From: Pyxidicoccus parkwaysis
GTDB lineage: Bacteria > Myxococcota > Myxococcia > Myxococcales > Myxococcaceae
DNA: 64,000 bases
Assembly: GCF_017301735.1 (NCBI RefSeq)
Contig: NZ_CP071090.1
Coordinates: 4,206,001 to 4,270,000 of the forward strand
Direction: 5' to 3'
Positions 19,301 to 31,300 of the stretch are shown here, piece after piece. Position 1 is the first letter of the stretch. Every line of letters begins with the position of its first letter. The notes under the pieces are model-generated. The model did no database searches and was not told where the DNA came from. It saw only the letters and a list, made by a program, of their open reading frames with translations. The position numbers were made by a program, and so were the translations under genes.

Positions 19301-22300
19301 CCTCCGCGGAAGGCCTGCACCGCCGGACGCGGCTTGTCCGTCGGCAGCTCCAGTGCGGTGGGGACTCCCGCGAGCTGCCGCTTCCAGTAGCCGAGCTGCG
19401 CGTCCAGCACCTCGCCCTTCAGCCACCCTCGCTGCCAGAGCGCATAGTCCGCGTACTGCACCGCCAGCTCTGGCAACGGGGACTCTCGGCCCTCCAGGAA
19501 CGCGTCGTAGAGCGCGACGATTTCCCGCAGGAGGACGCTCATCGACCAGCCGTCGGACACGATGTGGTGATTCACCATCGCCAGCACGTGTTCCTGCTCG
19601 GACAGCTTCAGCAACGTCACCCGCAGCAGCGGCCCGTGCTCCAGGTCGAATGGCCGGTGTGACTCCTGCTCCACGATGCGCAGCGCTTCCGCCTCGCGGG
19701 CTCCTTCCGGCATCACCTCCAGGTTTCGCACTTCGAAGGCGAGCAACGGCTCCGCGGAAATGAGCTGAACGGGCCTTCCGTCCCTGATGCCGAAGGTCGT
19801 GCGCAGCGATTCATGTCGGCGCACCAATCCTTCGAAGCTCTTCCGCAGAACGTCTGCGTCCAGCGCGCCCTTCGCGCGGACCACGGAGGGCACGTTGTAG
19901 AAGGCACTGCCCGGCTCCAGCCGATCCAGGAACCAGAGTCGCTGCTGCGCGAACGACAACGGCAGCTCCGGCTGGACGTCCACGCGCCGATTCAGCGGAG
20001 GGGGCGCCATCGCCTGGCTCGCCCGGGCCGCATTCTCGGTCCGCTCCGCGAGCGCCGCCACCGTGGGCGCCTCGAAGAGCTCACGCAGCGGCAGCTCGAC
20101 TCCAAACGTGCTGCGGATTCGGGAGATGACCTGGGTCGCCAGCAGCGAGTGCCCGCCCAGCTCGAAGAAGTTGTCCTTCGTTCCCACGCGCTCGAGGGAG
20201 AGCACCTGGGCGAAGAGGCCCGCCAACAGCTCCTCCGTGGGAGTGCGGGGCGCCTCGTATTCGGTACCCGCTGCACGGGAGACATCCTCCGGCTCGGGCA
20301 GCGCCTTGCGGTCCACCTTGCCATTCGGAGTCAGGGGCAGCGTGTCGAGCACTACGTACGCCGACGGCACCATGTACTCCGGCAGCCGCTGCTTCACGTG
20401 CGAGCGCAGACTGGCCGCGTCGACAACAGCGCCCTCCTTCGCCGTCACGTACGCAACAAGGCGCTTGCCTTTGTCTCCGTCCTCGCGCGCGATGGCGACG
20501 GCTTCGCTGACGTCCTGATGCTGAGACAGCGCCGTCTCCACCTCGCCCAGCTCGATGCGGAAGCCGCGCACCTTCACCTGCGTGTCGCGACGGCCCAGGA
20601 ACTCCAACGTCCCATCCGCGCGCCAGCGCACCACGTCGCCCGTGCGGTAGAGGCGTGCACCCTCTCCGAAGGGACTGGGCACGAAGCGTTCCGCCGTCAG
20701 CTCAGGCCGCCCCACGTACCCCACCGCGAGGCCTTCGCCTCCCACGTACAGCTCGCCCGGTACGCCTACCGGTACCAGCTGCATCGTCCCATCCAGCACG
20801 TACGTCTGCGTGTTGGTGATGGGGCGGCCGATGGGCACCGAGACGCTCAGTTCCTGCGGGCCTTCCATGCGGTGGCACGCGGAGAACGTCGTGTTCTCCG
20901 TCGGGCCGTACCCGTTGATGAGCACGTGCCCGGAGGCCAGCCGCTCCCTCACCCGGCCCACGGGCAATACGTCACCACCGGCCAGCAACTGCTTCACTCC
21001 CGCCAGCGCCTCGGGCTGCCTCGCCTGCATCTGCTCGAAGAGTGCCGCTGTCAGCCACAGCGAGGTGATGCCAGACGCAGCCAATGTGCGGCCCAACTCC
21101 TCCAGCGACGGCGTCCCCGCCGGGTACACCACCAGCTTCGCTCCGTGCAGCAGCGCTCCCCATACCTCCAGCGTCGACGCGTCGAACGAGATGGGAGCCA
21201 GTTGCAGCCACACCTCCTCCGGCCCGAAGTCCGCGTACTCCGTCCCCAGCACCAACCGTGACACCGCGCGGTGTGGCACGCCCACGCCCTTCGGACGCCC
21301 CGTGCTTCCCGACGTGAACATCACGTACGCCAGGTTGTCCCCGCCCACTCGCGCAGGCAGGTTGCTCTCCGACTGGCGCGCAATCGTGGCCCACTCCGAG
21401 TCCACGCACACCAGCAGCTCGCCGCCCTCCGCCACCTCGTCCGCCAGCTTCTCCTGCGCCACGAGGACGGCCACTCCCGCCTCGCGCTTCATCCACCCCA
21501 ACCGCTCCAGTGGGTAGCTGGCGTCCAGCGGCACGTACACGCCACCCGCCTTGAGGATGCCCAGCACGCTCACCACCAACTCCAGCGAGCGCTCCACGCA
21601 CAGGCCCACGCGTACCTCGGGCCTCACTCCCATTCCCTTCAAGTGGTGCGCGAGTTGGTTGGCCCGGCGGTTCAGCTCCTCGTACGTCAGGCACTGGCCT
21701 GCGTACTCCACCGCAATCGCTTGCGGCGTCTTCCGCGCCTGCGCTTCGAAGAGCTCCGCCAGCGACGCCTCGCGCGGGTACTCCGCGCCCTTGCCACTCC
21801 AGTCCTGCACCAGCCGGCGCCGCTCGACACCGGCCATCATCGGCAGCCCCTGCACCCGCTGCTCCGGACGAGCCACAGCCGCTTCCAGCAGGACGCGCAA
21901 GTGTCCGATCAGCCGCTCGATGGTGTCGGGCTCGAACAGGTCGCTGTTGAACTCGAGCGAACCCGCCAGACCTCCATCACCCGCCTCGCCCATGGCGAGC
22001 GTCAGGTCGAACTTGGACGTCTTGCCCGAGGACTCGGCTCCCTCCAGCTTCAGGCCAGGCAGATTCACCGTCGTGACCGGCGCGTTCTGCAGCACGAACA
22101 TCACCTGGAAGAGCGCACTGCGGCTCATGTCCCGCTCGGGCTGCAGTTCCTCCACCAGCCTCTCGAACGGCAGCTCCTGGTGCGCGTATGCGCCCAGCGT
22201 CGTCTCCCTCACCTGTCCCAGCAGCTCACGGAAGGTGGGGTTGCCGCCCAGCCGTGTCCGCAGCACCAGCGTGTTGACGAAGAAGCCGATGAGGCCTTCC

Positions 22301-25300
22301 GTCTCGGCTCGCGTCCGGTTGGCGATAGCCGTGCCGACGCTGACGTCCTCCTGCCCGGAGTAGCGCGACAGCACCGTCTGGAACGCCGCTACCAGCACCA
22401 TGAAGGGCGTAGCCCCCTCCTGCTGCCCCAGCGCCTTCACCGACTCCCACAGTCCCTTCGCCCACTGGAAGTTGCGTGTGTCACCCCGGAAGGTCTGCAC
22501 CGCGGGACGCGGCTTGTCCGTCGGCAGCTCCAGCGCCGCTGGTGCCCCTTCGAGCTGCTTCCTCCAGTATTCGAGCTGCGCCTCCAGCACCTCGCCCTTC
22601 AGCCACTCGCGCTGCCACACCGCGTAGTCCGCGTACTGCAATGGCAGGTCGGGCAAGGACGGCTGCCGGCCCTGCGCATGGGCCTCGTACAGCGCCACCA
22701 TTTCGCGCACGAGGATGCCCATGGACCAGCCGTCCGAGACGATGTGGTGCATGACGAGCACCAGCACGTGCTCCTGCTCCGACAGCTTCACCAGGGTCGC
22801 CCGCAGCAAGGGGCCCTGCTCCAGATTGAACGGCCGGTGGGCCTCCGCTTCCACGAAGCGGTGTGCTTCCCGGGTTCTGTCCGCTTCGGGCAGCGGGCTC
22901 AGGTCGTTCCGCGAGAGGGCGGATGCAGGCTCCGTCGAGATGATCTGCACGGGAGCTCCGGCTTCGGAGCGGAACGTGGTGCGCAGCGATTCATGACGAC
23001 GCACCAGCGCGTGGAAGCTCTTCTCCAGGGCATCGACGTCCAGGTGCCCCGCCAGCTTCACCACTGTCGGCACGTTGTAGAAGGCGCTGCCCGGCTCCAG
23101 CTGGTCCAGGAACCAGAGCCGCTGCTGCGCGAACGACAGCGGAGGCGCGACATCGCGCGCGACTCGCTTCAAGGGAGGCGCCTGGAGCTCATTCGTGCTC
23201 CCGGCCCCTGCCTCGATTCGCGCAGCAAGCTTCTCCACCGTGGAGGCTTCGAAGATGTCGCGCAGAGGCAGCTCCACGTGGAAGGCCTCCTTCACGCGCG
23301 AGACCAACTGCGTGGCGAGCAGTGAGTGCCCACCCAGATCGAAGAAGTCTCCGTGCAGGCCGACCTGCTGAACGTTCAGCACCTCCGCGAAGATGGCCGC
23401 GAGCTTCTGCTCCGTCTCCGTGCGCGGAGCCTCGAAGGTCTCTGCCGTGGACACGGGAGCGTCCGGTGTGGGCAGGGCCTTGCGATCCACCTTGCCGTTG
23501 GGCGTGAGCGGAAGCGCGTCGAGCACCACGTACGCCGACGGCACCATGTACTCCGGCAGTCGCTGTTTCAGGTGCGTACGCAAGGTGGTGGCGTCGATGG
23601 AGGCGTCGTCCTTCGGCGTCACGTACGCGACGAGGCGCTTGCTCTCGCTGCCGTCATCTCTCGCGATGACGACGGCTTCGCTGACGCCCTGATGCTGAGA
23701 CAGCGCCGTCTCCACCTCGCCCAGCTCGATGCGGAAGCCGCGCACCTTCACCTGCGTGTCGCGACGGCCCAGGAACTCCAACGTCCCGTCCGCGCGCCAG
23801 CGCACCACGTCACCCGTGCGGTACAGCCGCTCGCCCTTCCCGAAGGGGTTGGGCACGAAGCGCTCCGCCGTCAGCTCAGGCCGACCCACGTACCCCACCG
23901 CCAGGCCGTCTCCGCCCACGTACAGCTCGCCTGGCACGCCTACTGGCACCGGCTGCATCGCCCCGTCCAGCACGTACGCACGCGTGTTGATGATGGGGCG
24001 ACCGATGGGCACTGACGCACCCAGCGCCAGAGTGTCGGCAGCGGGCCCGTCGCTGGGCAACGCAACCCCCAGCGCCCGCGTGTCCGCGCCGGAACGACCG
24101 GTGGACGCCTCTCCCTCCATGCGGTGGCACGCGGAGAACGTCGTGTTCTCCGTCGGGCCGTACCCGTTGATGAGCGTGCCGCCTGCTGCGAGCCGCTCCT
24201 TCACCCGGCCCACCGGCAGCACGTCACCACCGGCCAGCAGTTGCTTCACTCCCGCCAGCGCTTCGGGCTGCCTTGCTTGCATCTGCTCGAACAGCGCTGC
24301 CGTCAGCCACAGCGACGTGACTCCGGCCGTGCTCAGCGTGCGGCCCAGTTCCTCCAGCGACGGCGTCCCCGCCGGGTACACCACCAGCTTCGCTCCGTGC
24401 AGCAGCGCTCCCCACACCTCCAACGTCGACGCGTCGAACGAGATGGGAGCCAGTTGCAGCCACACCTCCTCCGGCCCGAAGTGCGCGTACTCCGTCCCCA
24501 GCACCAACCGTGACACCGCGCGGTGTGGCACGCCCACGCCCTTCGGACGTCCCGTGCTTCCCGACGTGAACATCACGTACGCCAGGTTGTCCCCGCCCAC
24601 TCGCGCAGGCAGGTTGCTCTTCGACTGGCGCGCAATCGTGGCCCACTCCGAGTCCACGCACACCAGCAGCTCGCCGCCCTCCGCCACCTCGTCCGCCAGC
24701 TTCTCCTGCGCCACGAGGACGGCCACTCCCGCCTCGCGCTTCATCCACCCCAACCGCTCCAGCGGGTAGCTGGCATCCAGCGGCACGTACACGCCACCCG
24801 CCTTCAGGATGCCCAGCACGCTCACCACCAACTCCAGCGAGCGCTCCACGCACAGGCCCACGCGCACCTCGGGCCTCACTCCCATTCCCTTCAGGTGGTG
24901 CGCGAGCTGGTTGGCCCGGCGGTTCAGCTCCTCGTACGTCAACCGCTGGCCGGCGTACTCCACTGCCACCGCCTGCGGTGTCTTCCGCGCCTGCGCTTCG
25001 AAGAGCTCCGCCAGCGACGCCTCGCGCGGGTAGTCGACGGCCTTGCCGCTCCACTCCTCCACCAGCCGGCTTCGCTCCGCTTCCCCCATCAGCGGCAACG
25101 CTTCCAGCCGCTGCTCCGGACTGGCCACCGCCGACTCCAGCAACACCCGCAGGTGCCCCAGCAGCCGCTCCATCGTCTCCGCTTCGAACAGGTCGCTGTT
25201 GTAGTTCACCGCAGCCACCACTCCCTGCGGCACCTCCTCCACCACCAGCGACAGGTCGAACTTCGACGTGCGCCCTTCCGCCTCTACCCCGGACAGCGTC

Positions 25301-28300
25301 AGCCCCTGCCTCAGCTTCACCTCACCCGTCGGCGTGTTCTGCAGCGTCAGCGTCACCTGGAACAACGGACTGCGACTCAAGTCCCGCTCCGGCTGCAGCT
25401 CCTCCACCAGCTTCTCGAAGGGCACCTCCTGGTGCGCGTACGCACCCAGCGTCACCTCGCGCACCTGCGCCAGCAATTGCCGGAAGCTCTGCTCCGACGA
25501 CAGTCGCGAGCGCAGCACCAGCATGTTGGCGAAGAAGCCGATGAGGCACTCTGTCTCCGCCTGCGTGCGCCCCGCGATGGGCGCGCCCACCACGATGTCG
25601 TCCTGCCCCGAGTACCTCGACAGCACCCACTGGAACGCAGCCAGCAGCACCATGAACGGCGTCGCGCCCTCGCGGCGACCGAGCACCTCCAGGCCGTGCC
25701 ACAGCGACTTCGGCCACAGCACGTGCCGGATCTCACCCCGGTAGGTCTGCACCGCCGGACGCGGCCTGTCTGTCGGCAGCTCCAGCGCCGCCGGTGCGTC
25801 TTCGAGCTGATGCCTCCAATAGCCGAGCTGTTTCTCCAGCACCTCGCCCTTCAGCCACTCGCGCTGCCACAGCGCGTAGTCCGGGTATTGCACCCGGAGC
25901 TCGGGCAGCGGCGACGGACGGCCCTGGGAATAGGCGTCGTACAGCGACGCGACCTCCTGCACGAGGACGCCCATCGACCAGCCGTCCGACACGATGTGGT
26001 GCATCATCAGCACCAGCACGTGCTCCTGCTCGTCGAGCCGGAACAGCGTCGTCCTCAGCAGCGGGCCCTTCGCTAGATCGAACGGACGCAGCGCCTCATC
26101 ATCGGCGCGGCGGCGCATCTCCTCCTCGCGCTCCGGCTTGGGAAGCCCGCTCAGCTCCGCCACCTGCAACGTTACGCGGCTTGCCGGTGAGATGACCTGC
26201 ACGGGCAGGCCTCCCTCGGCGCGGAACGTGGTGCGGAGCGCTTCGTGGCGGCGCACCAGCTCCTCGAAGCTCCGCTCCAGCGAGGCCACATCCAGCGGTC
26301 CGGTGAGCCTCACCACCGCCGGCACGTTGTAGAACGCGCTCCCCTGCGCCAGCTGCTCCAGGAACCACAGGCGCTGCTGCGCGAACGACAGCGGGAGGAC
26401 ATCCTGTCCCTGAGCCCTCGGCTTCAGCGGCGGCGCATCGAAGCGCTCTCCCGCTCGCACCGCGCGGTCCACCCGCTCGGCGAGCGCGGCCACGGTGGGC
26501 GCCTCGAAGAGGTCTCGCAGCGGAAGGTCGATGCCGAAGGTTCCTCGAATCCGCGAGATGGCCTGCGTGGCCAGCAGCGAGTGTCCTCCCAGCTCGAAGA
26601 AGCTCCCGTGCACGCCGACCTGTTCGAGGCCGAGCACCTCGGCGAACAGGCCCGCCAGCACTTCCTCCGTCGCCGTGCGTGGCGCCGTGAAGGACTCCGC
26701 CTCCGCTGCTTGGAAGTCCGGCGACGGCAGCGCGGCCCGGTCCACCTTGCCGTTGGGCGTGAGCGGCAGTGCGTCCAGCACCACGAACGCCTGCGGCACC
26801 ATGTAGTCCGGCAGCGTCCGGCCCAGGAAGTCGCGGAGCCCGTCCACGTTCAGCGTCTGGCCCGCCATGGGCACGGCGTACGCCACCAGGCGCTTGCCAC
26901 CCGTCTGTGCGTCGCGCGCCAGTACCACGGCCTCGCGCACGTCCGGGTGACGCTCCAGCGCCGCTTCCACCTCTCCCAGCTCCACGCGGTAGCCACGGAC
27001 CTTGAGCTGGTGGTCCACGCGGCCGAGGAACTCGACGCGGCCGTCCGCCAGCCAGCGAGCCCGGTCTCCCGTGCGGTACATCCGCGCTCCGGGCTCGTCC
27101 GAGTACGGGTCCGGCACGAAGCGCTCGGCCGTCAGGTCCGGGCGGCCCAGGTATCCACGGCCGACCACGGCGCCGCCGATGCACAGCTCACCCGGTACGC
27201 CCGCGGGCACGGGGTTCAGGCCCGCATCGAGCACGTAGATGCGCGCGTTGGGAATGGGCCGGCCCAGCGGCACGGACGCGGACACGCGTCCCCTCGGGCC
27301 TCGCTCCACCTTCAGGGTGAGCACGCCCACCGTCGTCTCGGTGGGGCCGTAGTGGTTGAACACCTCCAGCGCCGAAGCCAGCGCGTGGACGCGGTCGATG
27401 AGCGTCCAGTCCGAAACGTCTCCGCCGAGCACCAGTCGCTGGCGCGGCAACACCCGCTCCGGACTTCCCGAAACGAGGAGTGCCTGGAGGTGCGCGGGGA
27501 CGATCTTCAGGCAGTCCACGGCCTCACGCTCGAACAGCGCGGCGAGCGCCGCCGGGTCCGAGGCCTGCTCGCGCGACACGAGGTGTAGCGCGCCGCCATG
27601 GCAGAGCGCCGGGAACACCGCCGTGTTGCCGAGGTCCGCCGCCAGGGTGGACACCGAAGCGAAGCTGGCGCCCTCCGGCAGCTCCAGCCTGCGCGACACA
27701 CCCTCCACGTAGTTGACGAGCTGACGGTGCTCGATGGCCACGCCCTTCGGCCGGCCCGTGGAGCCCGAGGTGAAGATGACGTACGCCAGGTTCTCCGGCG
27801 CCGTCACGGGCACCGGGTTCGCGTCGTTCCGAGCCGCCAGCGCGGCCGCATCGGTATCGAGGCGGATGACCGCTCCCGCCTCCCAGCCGAGCACCGCCGC
27901 CAGGTCCGACCGCGTGACGAGCGCCCGAGCCCCCGCGTCCGCGAGCACGCCCCGCAGTCGCTCCGTCGGGAACGCCGGGTCCAACGGCACGTAGGCGCCG
28001 CCCGACTTGAGGATGCCCCACAGGCCCACGAGCGCACTCACGGAGCGGTCGAGGTACAGACCAACGGGGACGTCAGGGCCCACGCCCAGCTCGCGCAGGT
28101 GGTGCGCCACCTGGTTGGCGCGGCGGTTCAGCTCCCCGTACGACAGGTGCGTGTCCTCCGCGACGACAGCCACCGCATCGGGAGTACGCGCAGCCTGGGC
28201 TTCGAACAAGGCATGCACGGTGACGGGCGCGAAGGTGGCTCGGGTGTCATTCCACTCCACGAGCAAGCGCCGCTGCTCCGCCTCGCCCAGCATCGGCAGT

Positions 28301-31300
28301 TCCGCGAGCCGCGCATCGGGAGCGCGGAGGGCCGCCTCCAGCAGCACGCGCAAGTGCCCGAGCAGCTGGCCCATCGTGTCGCGCTCGAAGAGGTCGCGGT
28401 TGTACACGACGGAGACGGAGAGGCCGTGGGGCAGCTCGGTCATCTCCAGCGTCAGGTCGAACTTGGAGGTCCTCGCCTCCGCGTCCATGCCGGACAGTGT
28501 CACCCCGGACAGGCGCAGCTCCGTCCTTGGCGTGTTCTGGAGAATGAACATCACCTGGAAGAGCGGGCTGCGGCTCAGGTCGCGCTCGGGCTTGAGCACT
28601 TCCACCAGCCGCTCGAAGGGGATGTCCTGGTGGGAATAGGCCCCGAGCGTGGCCTCGCGCACCTGGGCCAGCAGCTTGCGGAACGTGGGGTTGCCGCCGA
28701 GCCTCGCACGCAGCACGAGCGTGTTGATGAAGAAGCCGATGAGCCCCTCCGTCTCCGCTCGCGTGCGGTTCGCGATGGGCGAGCCCACGCACACGTCGTC
28801 CTGCCCCGAGTAGCGGGACAGCACCGTCTGGAATGCCGCGAGCAACACCATGAACGGCGTCGCGTTCTCTCGGTGGGCCAGCGCCGTCACGGAGTCCCAC
28901 AGCTCGCGCGGCCACTGGACGTCGAGGCTCTCACCGAGGAACGTCTGCACGGCCGGACGCGGCTTGTCGGTGGGCAGCTCCAGTGCCGAGGGCGCGCCCT
29001 GGAGCTGCCGCTTCCACCAGACCAGCTGTGCGTCCAGTACGTCGCCCTCGAGCCATTCGCGCTGCCAGATGGCGTAGTCCGCGTACTGGATGGGCAGCTC
29101 GGGGAGCGGAGATGGCCGGCCCTGCGCGCGGGCCTCGTAGAGCGCCCCCACCTCGCGGACGAGGATGTCCATCGACCAGCCATCGGAGACGATGTGGTGC
29201 ATGACGAGCACCAGCACGTGCTCCTGCTCGGACAGCTTCAGCAGCGTCGGCCGCAGCAGCGGGCCCTGGTTCAGGCTGAACGGGCGCTGGGCCTCGAGCG
29301 CGATGCGCCGGGAGACTTCCGTGGACCGCTCTGCTTCGGGGACCGAGCTCAAGTCCTCGGCCGCAAGACGCACGTCGGCCTTGGGCGAGATGACCTGGAT
29401 GGGTGAACCGTCGCGGTCCTGGAAGGTCGTGCGCAGCGACTCGTGTCGGAGCACCAGTTGCTCGAAGGCCTGTTGCAGCGCTTCGACGCGCACTGTTCCC
29501 ACCACCCGCACCGCCATGGGGATGTTGTACGAGCGGCTTCCCGGTTCGAGTTGATCGAGGAACCACAGGCGCTGCTGTGCGAAGGACAGGGGCAGCGTGC
29601 CCGTGCGTGGTACCCGCTTCAGCGGCGGTGCCTGGAGGCCGGGGTCGGTGGCAACCGCGGAGGCCAGCCGCGCAGCCAGTTTCTCCACCGTGGAGAATTC
29701 GAAGACATCGCGCAGGGGAAGCTCGACCAGGAAGACGTCTCGCACTCGCGAGACGAGCTGCGTGGCGAGCAGGGAGTGCCCGCCCAGCTCGAAGAAGTCT
29801 CCGTGCAGGCCGACTGACCTGGCGTTGAGAATTTCCGCGAAGATGGCCGCGAGCTTCTTCTCCGCCTCCGAGCGTGGGGCTTCGAAGGTCTCTGCCGTGG
29901 GCGCGGAGGCATCCGGTGCGGGCAGGGCCTTGCGGTCCACCTTCCCGTTGGGTGTGAGCGGTAGCGCACCGAGCATCACGTATGCCGACGGCACCATGTA
30001 CTCAGGCAGTCGCTGTTTCACGTGTGCACGCAAGGAGGCCGCGTCGAGGACGGCGCCCTCCTTCGGCGTCACGTACGCGACCAGACGCTTGCCCTCGGAG
30101 CCATCCTCTCGCGCGATGACAACGGTCTCGCTGACGCCCGGGTGCTGCGTCAGCGCCGTCTCCACCTCGCCCAGCTCGATGCGGAAGCCGCGCACCTTCA
30201 CCTGCGTGTCGCGACGGCCCAGGAACTCCAACGTCCCGTCCGCGCGCCAGCGCACCACGTCACCCGTGCGGTAGAGCCGCGTCCCATTGCCGAAGGGATT
30301 GGGTACGAAGCGCTCCGCCGTCAGCTCAGGCTGGCCCACGTACCCCACCGCGAGGCCTTCGCCTCCCACGTACAGCTCGCCCGGCACTCCCACCGGCACC
30401 GGCTGCATCGTCCCGTCCAGCACGTACGTACGCGTGTTGGTGATGGGCCGGCCGATGGGCACTGACGCACCCAGCGCCAGAGTGTCGGCAGCGGGCCGGT
30501 CGCTGAGCAACGAAACCCCCAGCGCCTGCGTGCCCGCACCGGAACGACCGGTGGACGCCTCTCCCTCCATCCGGTGGCACGCCGAGAACGTCGTGTTCTC
30601 CGTCGGGCCGTACCCGTTGATGAGCGTACCGCCCGCTGCGAGCCGCTCGCGCACGCGGCCCACCGGCAGCACGTCACCACCAGCCAGCAACTGCTTCACT
30701 CCCGCCAACGCCTCGGGCTGCCTCGCCTGCATCTGCTCGAACAGCGCCGCCGTCAGCCACAGCGAGGTGATGCCAGACGCGGCCAATGTGCGGCCCAACT
30801 CCTCCAGCGACGGCGTCCCCGCCGGGTACACCACCAGCTTCGCCCCGTGCAGCAACGCGCCCCACACCTCCAACGTCGACGCGTCGAATGAGATGGGCGC
30901 CAACTGCAGCCACACCTCCTCCGGTCCGAAGTGCGCGTACTCCGTCCCCAGCACCAGTCGCGACACCGCCCGGTGTGGCACTCCCACGCCCTTCGGACGT
31001 CCCGTGCTTCCCGACGTGAACATCACGTACGCCAGGTTGTCCCCACCCACTCGCGCAGGCAGGTTGCTCTCCGGCTGGCGCGCAATCACGGGCCACTCCG
31101 AGTCCACGCACACCAGCAGCTCTCCGCCCTCCGCTACCTCGTCCGCCAGCTTCTCCTGCGCCACGAGGACGGCCACCCCCGCCTCGCGCTTCATCCACCC
31201 CAACCGCTCCAGCGGGTAGCTGGCGTCCAGCGGCACGTACACACCACCCGCCTTGAGGATGCCCAGCACGCTCACCACCAACTCCAGCGAGCGCTCCACG

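Larger units (their letters stand above)
16760..20010 (-). other. NRPS module C8: C-A-PCP, valine-like, carries insertion
   Basis: Code DALWLGGTFK, C motif NHHIVSDGWS. From about base 19237 to 16888 it matches module C6 almost base for base; upstream of 19237 (C-domain N-lobe) the two diverge abruptly. Confidence 0.82.
23190..26440 (-). other. NRPS module C6: C-A-PCP, valine-like, carries insertion
   Basis: Code DALWLGGTFK, C motif HHIVSDGWS. From about base 25668 to 23319 it is nearly identical to module C8. The carrier reads [13 protein letters not shown] (Asp for the usual Glu). Confidence 0.82.
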
